In this document: positions 1 to 9,481 of the stretch, piece after piece
Layout of the letters: each line of letters begins with the position of its first letter
Position numbering within the stretch: position 1 is the first letter of the stretch
Assembly (NCBI GenBank): GCA_038093515.1
Contig: JBBPSI010000297.1
Coordinates: 1-26,647 of the forward strand
DNA: 26,647 bases
Origin: Butyriboletus loyo
Taxonomy: Eukaryota; Basidiomycota; Agaricomycetes; Boletales; Boletaceae
Direction of reading: 5' to 3'
Notes under the pieces: model-generated
Databases searched by the model: none
What the model was told of the DNA's origin: nothing
Seen by the model: the letters and a program-made list of their open reading frames with translations, nothing else
Translations under genes and position numbers: made by a program

Positions 1-515
1 AGCATTCGACTGCGCATTGCCTCACAACACCGTTGAGCGATTGCCCAAGGGGAGTCGTGTCGGGGCTTCTTGATTTGATCTGGGAGATCGATGTGACCAG
101 TGGCCCAATCTATTACCGGGTTTGCTTCTCGTAGCCACAGTAATCCCAGGATCATGTTTTCTTTTCCTATATTGAGGACTAGGAAACTCCGTTCCTCCTC
201 GGTCTCTCCAATCCTGATGGAGACAGTGACTTTGTACCGGATGACTCCTCCTTGGTTATTTGACCCGTCCACATTTTGGGCACTAAGTGGCTTGGGTAGC
301 CGTTCCATCGGCAGTTTCTTTCGCTTCACTAGATCGCGATCTATGAAGCATCCGCTTGCGCCACTGTCCACCAGGGCGAATGTGTCGACGATTTGTCCCC
401 CTTCATGCGCGAATAACGACACTGGAACTCGGATTGATTGCGCATTGGGATTCGATAAAACTACAGGGGCGATTACATGAGGAGGCGAAGACGTCGAAAC
501 TTCCCTCCTTTCTAA
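1..515 (-). pseudogene. Element A protease (start of pol), partial
   Basis: Minus-strand frame open from the gag stop to the window edge. It encodes a retropepsin-type aspartic protease that cleaves the Gag-Pol polyprotein. The active-site motif VDSGASGCF is visible, with the catalytic Asp codon at 366-368 and Ser-Gly-Ala following down to 357. About 85 residues later comes the second conserved patch, ILGLLWLREANP, where family members usually have ILGxPWL. The frame is -1 relative to gag and overlaps its end at a run of five T followed by A, which suggests a -1 frameshift rather than a separate start. RT and later domains would lie to the left of the window. No stop is seen inside the visible part. 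It is called partial because the element's gag is broken by an insertion. Confidence 0.85.
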
Positions 516-2299
516 AAATCCTTTGGCCATTCTTCGGCCACCTTGGTTGCTGCGACGGGCAGCTTTTCTTCATCTTCGTTGAAGCACGCCTTGAGGACAT
601 TCAAGACGTCTTCTTGCTGGGTGCCTCGACCCTTTAACTCGGACAGATAGTCGACGAGTGGGGAGGGCTTGGGCTCTGGTTGTGTGACGACGGCGGCGCG
701 TGTGCGCTGAGGGTTGCGAGGGGGGCGAGAGGGCGGTCCTCGGGAGTTCTGCCCATTGCGAGGGGGGCGAGGATGGTTGGTAGAGCGGCATCCGACTTGG
801 TGGCATATGAAACATTTGTTCTGTTTCATGTACTCCGCACGTTGTACTGGAGTAAGTCGGACGGTGTTACAGTTTTACCCCTAAGCATACCCCGCCGCCC
901 CCGCCGTCCTGCGATGCCGCCCATCGCCCGCTCCTTAGTCGCCTAGTGGACGTTATCCACTTCCCCGGTCGCTCCTGCGAGTCTCTGTGCCGTTGCACCG
1001 AGATAGCCCCTGTCTTCTCGCCCCGTCGGGCCGGACCTTCAGCTGAGCTGTCGCGTCCCTTCATATTTGACCAATGACATTTCTTACATCACGTGACTAG
1101 CACGTGACTAGATTACGACGCGTCAGTACCTTCGCGTCGAGACCCGTATCCAAGGGCTCCGCTGTTCGCGCACCCTTCGCCCTGTGGGGCCGGCCTCATG
1201 GACATCGTCACTTCTCGTTCAGCACTTCTCATTCGCTGACGATGTCGCCACCTTACTCGGAGCTTCGCTCCCTCGTTACCGGCACTTTGCCGCTTCTCCT
1301 TTCGCCGCTATGACTCGGACAGACTCATAGCCCTTAGCCCTTCGCTGCCACGCACAGCTCGGTCTGTGCACGATAGACATTAGTATATATACTCGCACTT
1401 AGAGTAGTACGAGTTCTTTAGCTAATTCTACGCATCTACCAAGTGCCTAGCAATCTAGCTTATACCCCATCTGCCGATAGAGCCGATAAGCTTCAGCTCG
1501 ATCTCGTCTGGTCGCCACCATACGACATCTCGCCGACACTTGCTCTGCAGAAGCCCGATAGCGTCGTCTACGCGAGTCGGCCATCTTCCCGATTAGGCTC
1601 GAGCCCCTATTCAAGCGCTCGCTGCTAGTTGTTTCGCACTCCAGCGTAACAGACGGCGTCGATGTCCATGGCGTTGGGGTCCCTTCGATGGGACGAGGGT
1701 TTGGAAGAGAAGGAGAAAGTGGGAATGTAGCGCTTCCCCGCGCGGAGGTCATCAATGCACTTATGCTGCGCGTGGAATGCGGATGTTTTCTTGGCCCATC
1801 CGGCAAGCATGGTAGGGGGTTTCTCGCAAGAGAGGATGGATTCTGCGAGGCGGGGGTCAAGACCGCGGATGAACCATTCTATAAGGGCCTTCTCGTCGAT
1901 GATTCCGGACTTGGCGGCGAGGAGTTGGAACTCGGTGACATAGGTGTCATAGCCGTCCTTGCGGTTGGCTTTGTTCTGGGTTAGGTTCCCCAGGTCAATC
2001 CGAGCGCTTTCTCCTACGTCGAAGGGATGGAAGACTCTGTGAAAGTCCTCGCAGACGGTGGAGAACTCCCTTTGTTGTGCTGTAGGGTGTCCATCTAGGA
2101 GAAGGCTCATCCATCCTTCAGAGAACGTCTTGCCCTTTCCTTCGCTCATTTTCATGAGGAGGGCGTTGATTTTTGACTCATCGTCGGGGAATGCCGTCTG
2201 GTTGGCGGCAAAGTAGGTGCGCATGGCGAGAAGCCATCGCGAGGCGTCTTCATTGAGACCAGAGAAGTCCTTGGGGACGATATTCTTTTTGTCAGACAT
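512..2299 (-). pseudogene. Element A gag, split by a solo LTR
   Basis: Capsid/nucleocapsid gene of element A. The first ATG downstream of the LTR on the minus strand is at 2299 (product begins MSDKKNIVPKDFSG). The same frame is open upstream to beyond 2500 without an ATG. The N-terminal half (2299 to 1652) is a retrotransposon Gag domain of the fungal Ty3/gypsy type, with FSGLNEDASRWL and FIRGLDPRLAESIL. The C-terminal half (864 to 512) carries a variant zinc knuckle, CFICHQVGCRSTNH, near 773-814, and ends at a TAG. The 787-bp LTR between the halves lies in a conserved stretch after MDIDAV. Excising it with one copy of its 5-bp duplication puts both halves back in one frame, so the insertion is the main lesion. 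Gag cannot be made whole from this copy. Confidence 0.88.
860..1656. repeat. Solo LTR of element B family with 5-bp target duplication
   Basis: The LTR proper spans 865-1651 (787 bp), starts TGTTACAGTTTTACCCC and ends GCGTAACA. It is flanked on both sides by GACGG, a perfect 5-bp target-site duplication typical of Ty3/gypsy integration. No internal region accompanies it, so it is a solo LTR, most simply left by recombination between the two LTRs of a full element. It matches the split 3' LTR of element B along its whole length, with scattered substitutions and an extra stretch in B near 7735-7765. It carries a TATATATA box near 1382-1391 and paired CACGTG motifs at 1090-1095 and 1101-1106. 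Confidence 0.93.
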
Positions 2300-2690
2300 A
2301 TCGTTGTTGTTGTCTTCGTCGTCAGAGGGATCTGCGGGTGGATAATACGGTGGAGAGGGGGAGCGGGAGTTGTGTGGAGAAACGTGGGGGGTTCTGTCGA
2401 GCCAATCGCTTTGATAACCGTCGTCGCTGGGTGCCGGTTCGTCTTCCTGCCCTAGACCCTGGTCCTCGGGTTGATAAGAGGGTTCGGGGTCCGACTGGGG
2501 CAAAGGGGAAAACTGGGGTTGAGGGTCTGGCGGGGCGGGAGAGTGTGGCGGCGATGGGTTGTCGACGACGATGGGTTCCGGTTCGGGGGAGGGAACGCGG
2601 AAAGAACGACCGACGCGTCTGGGACGTTGGATGGAAATGGTGGGCGAGGGGAGGGCGGCTTTACTGCTGAAGAGCAGAAGCGAGAGGAAG
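2300..2690 (-). other. Element A leader between primer site and gag ATG
   Basis: This stretch is the untranslated leader of element A on the minus strand. From about 2300 to 2640 the gag frame stays open but holds no ATG; its virtual translation is proline- and acid-rich. It may be an N-terminal Gag extension using a non-ATG start, or simply non-coding. No separate gene is seen here. Confidence 0.5.
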
Positions 2691-2700
2691 ATCTAGTTCT
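2691..2700 (-). other. Element A primer-binding site, probably self-priming
   Basis: Read on the minus strand, AGAACTAGAT lies two bases after the LTR end. It is the exact reverse complement of ATCTAGTTCT inside the same LTR (plus-strand 2855-2864), which starts 32 nt after the first base of the TATAAA box, where transcription should begin. Tf1-type elements prime reverse transcription with the 5' end of their own transcript, and this layout fits that. No typical TGG-initial tRNA complement was recognised. Confidence 0.6.
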
Positions 2701-2702
2701 TT

Positions 2703-3128
2703 TGTTACGCTGGGCGCTAACAACTAGAACAGCGAGGAGGCACTCTGGAGTGGCCTCGAGACTCGTGAAGCGTTTCTGAGCTGGGTCTCAGACTATGTCT
2801 TAGTGCGCACACTAAGAGTCTGGAGTGAAACTAATTGCTAGCAGGTTACTGCGTAGAACTAGATAATGTACATGGTGGAAAGGCCGAGCCTTTATACTAC
2901 TGGGGTCTGCGCACAGACCGTGTTCCTAATCGAGACGCGAGAAGGAAAGTACAAATACGGAAGGAACATTCCAGAAGGTTCCGGAGTGTGAAGGAAAGTG
3001 CGTCCGTGCGCGGGAAGTGATGACTAAGTACGAACGGTTGTCACCGTTCAAGTGGAACTAGCAAAAGGCTAGGTGAATGTAATAGTCCTAATGGTAGTGG
3101 GGAGAAAAAGTATACCACTACCGTAACA
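2703..3128 (-). repeat. Element A 5' LTR (426 bp)
   Basis: On the minus strand it begins TGTTACGGTAGTGG and ends CAGCGTAACA, giving TG...CA ends within longer TGTTAC/GTAACA inverted repeats. A TATAAA box lies at plus-strand 2891-2896, followed 32 nt later by the sequence complementary to the primer site. It is not similar along its length to the LTRs of elements B or C, so it is a different family, although all three share the terminal inverted repeats. The partner 3' LTR is outside the window. Confidence 0.88.
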
Positions 3129-3130
3129 CC

Positions 3131-6100
3131 TGGAACATTGGGAACGCCAGACGCACCTCTTCCCCGACACCGCCGCCATCACAAGTCCGAGCTGCCTCCA
3201 CGTCGGAGCCCTCGGTTAAGGAACTCCTCCAGACCCTGGAGTCGAGAGATATCAGCAAGGATACAATCCGCCAACGCCTCGAGAAGGCCTTTGGCAAGAA
3301 GAAAGAGGACCCTGCCAAGACGCTGGCAGAACGAATCGCCCCACGTCCTCTCATCGACAGAGTCTCACCCCGATCGCCGATATCTGGGTCGAGCACAGGT
3401 AAACCCGAGCCAGTAGTGGACTCCGAGGGGTTTACACTAGTACAACGGAGCAAGCCGTTCGTACACCGACGCCCTCTCGTGAGGAAACCCGCGCTCGCAC
3501 CAAGGAAGCCTGCGCCGACGCCAGTACCCGCACAACCACCAAAAGAGACAACTGCCGAACCCAAGGAGGAGATGACCCCTGGGGCAGAATTAAAAGAAGC
3601 AACAATGACAACTGACGAGTTGATCGCCCTCTGGAGAAAGAAGTCCGGAGGCCAAGATGAAAAGAAGCCGGCTGCCGATATGAAGCCGACATTAAGAAGG
3701 TCGAAACGAGCGACCTCTCCCGCAGACCTAAGGAAAGCCTACCAAGCCGCCGCGGTAGCACAAGAAATCCTCGGAAAAAGGATCCGAGAAGAAGAAGACG
3801 CGCAAGAGCGCAAGAAAAGACGACGGGAGGTCAGCAGTAGCAACGAGACCACCGAGGAGACCTCCTACGCCACGCCCCTGGAGACCCCAGGACCCATGCA
3901 CGAGGACGTGCCGAATCTCATCGCCACCGAGGAAGACGATGACGATCTACCCCCGATTCCTCCTATTAGGGAAGAAACCCCTATAGAACGTTTCTACGAC
4001 GCTCCTGGGACAACAGCAGTCAAGAGAGGAGCAGACGACGAACTGTCAACAGAGCGGATGACCAAGATCCCCGCTATGGGAGACCACCCAAGTTTCCCCT
4101 CCCCCGAGGTTGAGCGGCACCCCGAGACAATTGCCGCCTTCACATACTCGACTGGACAGAAGGCCCAGTCCATGCGTATCCCGGTTGTGCTATGCGCCAA
4201 CAAGAACGGGCCAGTCTTCGACACCACCGCGCTGGTGGATAGTGGAGCGTCTGGATGTTTCGTTCACAGAGACTTTGTCAAACGAAACAACCTCCCTATC
4301 AAACGTTTAACCAAGGAGCTAGTAGCTCAGAACGTCGACGGTTCCCGAAACAAAGGGGGAACCATACGATACTCGACAACGATGATCCTCCAGACGGGAG
4401 GAACGGAACAACTTAGAGAGTTCTTGATCCTCAACGTGGGTCAAGAAAATGTTATCCTCGGGCTGCCCTGGCTTCGCGACGCCAACCCCGACATAGACTG
4501 GACGACTGGAAGAGTCGTATTCCCAGATCAACCAGCAGAGAGACGCCCTGACGACCCATGGGCGATAACACAACGGTATCTGATCCGGTACCTCGACATG
4601 GACCCGGACACGAGGATGGCGCACCTCTGGAAAAAGCGCCTGGACCAGAGTGCAAGACGAACATACGGAGTTCGCAAAGCAACGGTATCTACAGAGATAG
4701 CCGCCAAGGAAGAAAAGCCGAAGAAGACGCTTCCGGCTCAGTACAGGGGATTCGAAGACGTCTTCGAGAAGAAGAATCTCGACGAGCTTCCCCCATCACG
4801 GTCATTTGACCACGCGATCGACCTGGACAAGGATTTCCTCCCTCGAGTCGCCAAGGCCTACCCTCTCAACCCTAAGGAGACGGAGGCATGCAAAGAGTTC
4901 GTAGCCGAACACCTGAAGACGGGGAAGATAGTCCCCTCCAAGTCACCCCAAGCCGCTCCCTTCTTTTTCGTAGGAAAGAAGGATGGATCCCTACGTCCTT
5001 GTCAGGACTACAGGCACGTGAACGCCCACACAATTAAAAACGCCTACCCGCTACCACTCATTGGAGATCTTGTCGACCGCCTCAAAGGCTCCAAGATCTT
5101 CACGAAGATGGACATTCGTTGGGGATACAACAATGTCCTTATCAAGCCCGGCGACCGCTGGAAGGCCGCGTTTATAACGCCGCAAGGGCTCTTTGAGCCA
5201 ACTGTCATGTTTTTCGGGCTTTGCAACTCGCCGGCTACGTTCCAAGCCCTCATGGATCACACTTTCGGTGATATGATAGCCGAAGGATGGCTCGTCATCT
5301 ATATGGACGACATCCTGATTCACTCCGAAGAAGCCGGAGTTCACGAAGAAAGGACACGCCGCGTCCTCCAAAGACTACGAGAGCACAAGCTCTTCCTGAA
5401 GCTAGAGAAATGCTTCTTCGACACCGACGAAGTCGAATACCTCGGAATGGTGATCCGAGCAGGCCGCGTCCAGATGGACCCCACGAAACTCAAGGCGATC
5501 CAAGAATGGAAGTCGCCCACCTCTGTTAAAGCCGTCCGATCGTTCATCGGATTTTGCAACTTCTATCGCCGCTTCATAAGCAACTTCTCGGCGATATCTC
5601 GGCCTCTTCATGATTTGACGAAGAAGAGCACGAAATGGGAATGGACCCCTGAACACGAAAACGCTTTCCTGAAGATCAAGGAGATCTTCCTACAGCAGCC
5701 TGTCCTGGCGATGCCAGACACGACAAAGGAGTTTAAAGTCATGACGGACGCCTCTCTCACAGCGACAGGAGCGGTACTCATGCAGAACGACGGCAATGGG
5801 GATTTGCACCCATGTGCCTACCTATCCAAGACGCTCTCCCCGGCAGAGCGCAACTACGACATCTATGACAGGGAACTATTGGCTGTCATCCACGCCTTGG
5901 AAGAATGGCGTCACTACCTCAGGGGGACTGGTCATCCCGTAACGATACTAACTGACCACAAGAATCTGACGTACTTCCGTCAGCCCAACAAGTTGTCAAG
6001 AAGACAAGCTAGGTGGATGATGTACCTACAGGACTACGACATCAAGTTCCACCACCTCCCAGGAACCGCTATGGGCCCAGCAGACGCCCTCTCTCGCCGC

Positions 6101-7662
6101 GACGAGGTCGACACCTCAGGCGACAATCAGGAAGTCGTCTTACTTCCTGATTCGATATTTGTCAATGCGCTTGACACAGCGCTAGCAGAAAAGATGGTCG
6201 TGTCTACCGAGAACGACCCGCTCATACAGAAAGCATTGGCAGCTATGTACGAGGACTCCCCGATATTCCCTCGTTCAGCCCCCCACGATTGGCTGTTCGA
6301 AAACGACAAGTTATACTACAAGGGACGCCTCTATGTGCCAGAGGAAGCGCGTCACCCCCTTGTAAAGGAACTCCACGAGGGCCCCGCCGGCGGCCATGGA
6401 GGTATATTCAGGACGCAGAACTTAGTCCAACGGGACTACTGGTGGCCCGGAATGGGCTCTTTTATTAGGAAATTTGTCACAGGTTGCGCAGTTTGCCAGG
6501 CAAACAAGGTCAACACGCACCCGACAGTACCCGGGCTTACCCCACTATCCAGCACCGCCACACGGCCGTTTCAACAAGTATCCGTTGATCTGATCACGGA
6601 TCTCCTGGAGTCTATGGGATTTGATTCGGTAATGGTCGTGGTAGACCATGGCCTTACGAAGGGGGTAATTTTCATACCTTGCAACAAGACGATCGACGCA
6701 GCAGGCGTCGCCCAACTTTTCTTCGACAAAGTCTTCACCAGATTTGGTTTGCACGATCGGTGCATCTCGGACCGCGGTCCACAATTCGCCTCAGCCTTCA
6801 CACGGGAATTAGCAAGGCTGCTAAAATACGACCTCGCCCTCTCCTCAGCATACCACCCCCAGACGGACGGCGAGACAGAAAGGGTCAACCAGGAGTTGGA
6901 GACCTACCTCCGCATCTTTTGCGATGGACGCCCTGACAGATGGGCCAGCATACTCCCCATGGCGGAGTTTTCACACAATTCGACCACGCACTCGGTCACC
7001 AGAAAGACGCCATTCTCGTTGATGATCGGCTATGAACCACGAGCGTACCCGGCGTTAGGACGGACATTCCTGCCAGCATTGGAAGCAAGGCTCTCGGACT
7101 TAGCGGCAAGTCGCGAAGAAGCCTCAGAAGCACACGACAAGGCACGGCGCCTTATGAAAGAGTGGATCACCACGAAGTTTAAGCCGTGGAAGGTTGGAGA
7201 TAAAGTATGGCTAGAAGGCCGCAACCTTAGGCTCAGGTACCAATCGCACAAGCTTGCGCCAAAACGGGAAGGCCCCTTTGAGGTGGCCCAAGTAATCTCT
7301 CCTGTCGCATTCCGCCTACCTGGAAGATACATGACGTCTTCCATGCCTCTCTCCTGTCGTCTTACAGAGAGACCCCCGAGCACGGCCCCAACTACACGAA
7401 CCCGCCCCCAGAAACCATAGAAGGCGAAGAGGAGTACGAAGTAGAAAAGATCCTCTCGCACAGAGGCACCAGAAATTGGAGACAATACTTGGTCTCCTGG
7501 AAAGGATACTCCGCCGCCGAGAACACCTGGGAACCAGAAGGGAATTTAGACAATTCCATGCCGTTGCTGCAAGCATACAAGGCTCGCCACCAGAAGGACT
7601 TCCCCACGTCCACCCGCTCCCTCATCATTGCCGCCGCCACTGCCACCGCCGCCGCCATCTAG
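3131..7662 (+). pseudogene. Element B Gag-Pol frame: protease, RT, RNase H, integrase, chromodomain
   Basis: One frame is open from the boundary with element A to a stop at 7418-7420. After a lysine/glutamate-rich region come a protease (LVDSGASGCF, Asp codon 4238-4240), a reverse transcriptase with YMDD at 5300-5311, an RNase H (MTDAS near 5745, TDHKNL near 5950), an integrase with an HHCC zinc-binding module (H..H..CAVC) and the catalytic triad Asp 6587-6589, Asp 6770-6772 and Glu 35 residues on. Near 7313-7322 the frame breaks. The end of integrase and the chromodomain (EYEVEKILSHRG, then YLVSWKGY and NTWEPEGNL) continue in another frame from about 7321 to the TAG at 7660-7662. The break looks like a small deletion before TWKIHDVFH. 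Most of the polyprotein is otherwise intact, so the copy is fairly young. It lacks its own gag start because of element A. Confidence 0.92.
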
Positions 7663-7689
7663 AGTTTGATCGAACCAGGAGTTTCGATC

Positions 7690-7704
7690 TTGTATGGGGG
7701 GTAA
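7690..7704 (+). other. Element B polypurine tract region
   Basis: The purine-rich stretch ATGGGGGGTAA lies immediately before the 3' LTR, where plus-strand DNA synthesis is primed in LTR elements. Position and composition are the only evidence. Confidence 0.6.
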
Positions 7705-8059
7705 TGTTACAGTTTTACCCCTAAGCGTACCCCGCCACTCGTTTTCCCACGCTCATGCGTCCCCGCCGCCCCCGCCGCCTTGCAATGCCGCCCATCGCCC
7801 GCTCCCTAGTCGCCTAGTGGACGTTATCCACTCCCCCGGTCGTTCCTGCAAGTCTCAGTGTCACTACACTGAGATAGCCCCTGTCTTGTCGCCCCGTCGG
7901 GCCGGACCCACAGCTGAGCTGTCGCGTCCTCTATTTCTTTAACCAATGACATTTGTTACATCACGTGACTAGCACGTGACTAGATTACAACGCGTCAGTA
8001 CCTTCGCGTCGAGACCCGTATCCAAGGGCTCCGCCATTCGTGCACCCTTCGCCCTGTGG
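7705..8059 (+). repeat. Element B 3' LTR, left part
   Basis: Begins TGTTACAGTTTTACCCC, as the solo LTR does, and runs to the point where element C is inserted. The last five bases, TGTGG, are the left copy of C's target duplication. It contains paired CACGTG motifs at 7962-7967 and 7973-7978. Confidence 0.93.
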
Positions 8060-8555
8060 TGTTATAATCGTATCTCTTATAACTATCTTTTGTGTTTGGA
8101 CTTCGTCATATTTCGCTTTCAAAGGTCACGTGACTTAGCGCACGTGATCATGGGATTATACATGTGACCACAGGCTGACTAAGCATATGACATCATGGTC
8201 CAGACTGGTCCAGACTCTATGACATCATGCCTCATGTATTTAATCTCCGTTTAACTTCTCTTCTTTTTGATCACCGTCGACTTCTATTTCTCATCATCGT
8301 CGACTTGTGACTTCTTCATATATACATGTGTAGTAACTAGTCTCATGCACTGCATGGTCTGTGCGCATCCCCCTGTAATATATAAAGGCTTGTGGTTGCA
8401 GCTAGGATTCCCTAGCTTTAACCACTTGTCTTATTCGCTGGCAACAGTTGAGAGATTAAGGCCTGAGCTATCCTCATTCACCTTGCCAGTACTTGTGTAG
8501 CACTGCGACAGTCGCAGAACCCTGTGTGACTTGATAACTCTGTTGTCTCGTAACA
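8060..8555 (+). repeat. Element C 5' LTR
   Basis: Starts TGTTATAATCG and ends CTCGTAACA. It contains a TATATAAA box at 8379-8386, a palindromic GTCACGTGAC at 8125-8134 with a second CACGTG at 8141-8146, and a 12-bp direct repeat (TATGACATCATG) at 8186-8197 and 8218-8229. These are probable promoter elements of the retrotransposon. Confidence 0.96.
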
Positions 8556-8557
8556 CT

Positions 8558-8568
8558 TGGTTAAAGCT
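8558..8568 (+). other. Element C primer-binding site, probably self-priming
   Basis: TGGTTAAAGCT lies two bases after the LTR end. It is the exact reverse complement of AGCTTTAACCA at 8414-8424 in the LTR, which starts 33 nt after the first base of TATAAA, the expected transcript start. The 11-nt length and the position match the self-priming scheme known for Tf1. A tRNA primer cannot be fully excluded because the site begins with TGG. Confidence 0.65.
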
Positions 8569-9184
8569 TCTGATACACACCCAGTTCCCAGGGCAGGGAT
8601 AGTCTCGTTTCCACGCACATACCAGTACGCTACCACTTGAAGGGGCAGCTTTTCCGCTTAGGAAACCATACCCGGAATCCAGGGTTAAGGATCGTCACTG
8701 GGCGTTCACCAGTTTTCATTTTTGTTTTACCCCCACGCCTTTAGGGGAGCTCCTTGAAAGAGCAGTCTTTGTGTCTCGGAGTAGCACCTGTAAAAATTCA
8801 TTCTCAGACGCTCCCTTTGGAGTTGTTAGTCCACTTCAGGGTCGAGCCTGATTTGCGAAGTGCGACATAGGGACCCCCAAATCCCTGTGGCTGAGCAATT
8901 CTCCGAGTAGTCCCTGTGGTAACACGGGAGGTAGAAGAAAAAACCCTTCGTCATCATTTGCCAAATAGTAGTAAAAAAGTTTTTACCCGTATCGGTTCAT
9001 TACCGAACCAAACTTTGTCGGAGATACTACCTCCGTTCGAAAAAATACTTCTTTTGCTCTACTTGCTGTAGAATTCCCCAGAGTTCCTTTGGAAGATAGG
9101 GGACAGTAAGGAAGTCTATATCTCGTAGCTTCTTTTTTGTACTTGCCGAAGAAACCTGGTTACTTGCCGAAGAAACAATTGCCG
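8569..9184 (+). other. Element C untranslated leader
   Basis: About 600 bases between the primer site and the first plausible ORF. No coding frame of note is seen. Near its end is a 15-bp direct repeat, ACTTGCCGAAGAAAC, at 9141-9155 and 9162-9176. It would hold packaging and priming structures of the genomic RNA. Confidence 0.6.
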
Positions 9185-9427
9185 ATGAACTACCTTGGAA
9201 TTTTCATCTTTACCACAATCGCCGCATACATCGTTTTCGTCACCACTCTCGTAATTGCGCTTAAAGTTTTCAATACAATCGTCGCGAAGCAAACTCAACC
9301 TTACACCATCACCCTATCTTTTAACCGAAACAAATTCACCGCTAAACTCTCCTTCCCTACCGTACAGCATTCTCAAGGCGACGGTGAATTATCCGATCAC
9401 GAGTGGGATCAACAAACCTGGAATTAG
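9185..9427 (+). CDS. Small membrane-protein ORF ahead of element C gag
   Basis: An 80-codon ORF starting at the first ATG downstream of the leader. Residues about 4-28 form a strongly hydrophobic segment (FIFTTIAAYIVFVTTLVIAL), long enough for one transmembrane helix. The rest is polar, with Lys/Asn/Thr-rich and then acidic stretches (GELSDHEWDQQ). It ends 54 bases before the gag ATG, in the same frame as gag but separated by its TAG. I do not recognise it as a known Ty3/gypsy gene. It could be an extra element-encoded protein, a leader peptide that affects gag translation, or a chance ORF. No Shine-Dalgarno-like logic applies in a eukaryote. Conservation among related copies is not known from this sequence. 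Confidence 0.4.
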   Translation: MNYLGIFIFTTIAAYIVFVTTLVIALKVFNTIVAKQTQPYTITLSFNRNKFTAKLSFPTVQHSQGDGELSDHEWDQQTWN

Positions 9428-9481
9428 GACAATCTGGGTTCAGAAACTTCGGAAGATTTCCCGATAGACAACGAGAAAAGA

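Larger units (their letters stand above)
1..3128 (-). mobile_element. Element A: antisense Ty3/gypsy retrotransposon, 5' part
   Basis: Read on the minus strand, this element runs from its 5' LTR through a primer site and gag to the protease, and continues past the left edge. The 5' LTR ends in TGTTAC/GTAACA inverted repeats. To its right the sequence switches abruptly to the middle of the reading frame of element B, so A appears to have inserted into B's gag in the opposite orientation. The right flank of A begins CCTGG, but the matching target duplication would lie outside the window. A is itself interrupted by a solo LTR. Copies of this type replicate by reverse transcription in cytoplasmic particles and integrate in the nucleus. 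Confidence 0.9.

Noticed and set aside
100..480. 126-codon plus-strand ORF at the left edge
   Set aside because: It is the shadow of the element A protease on the opposite strand, which has the DSGA motif and family similarity.
7476..7942. Plus-strand ORFs over the end of element B
   Set aside because: They are out-of-frame shadows of the chromodomain and the start of the LTR.
8558..8575. tRNA-primed primer site for element C because it starts with TGG
   Set aside because: I could not match it to a tRNA 3' end, whereas the 11-nt match to the predicted transcript start is perfect and repeated in geometry by element A. It is not excluded outright.
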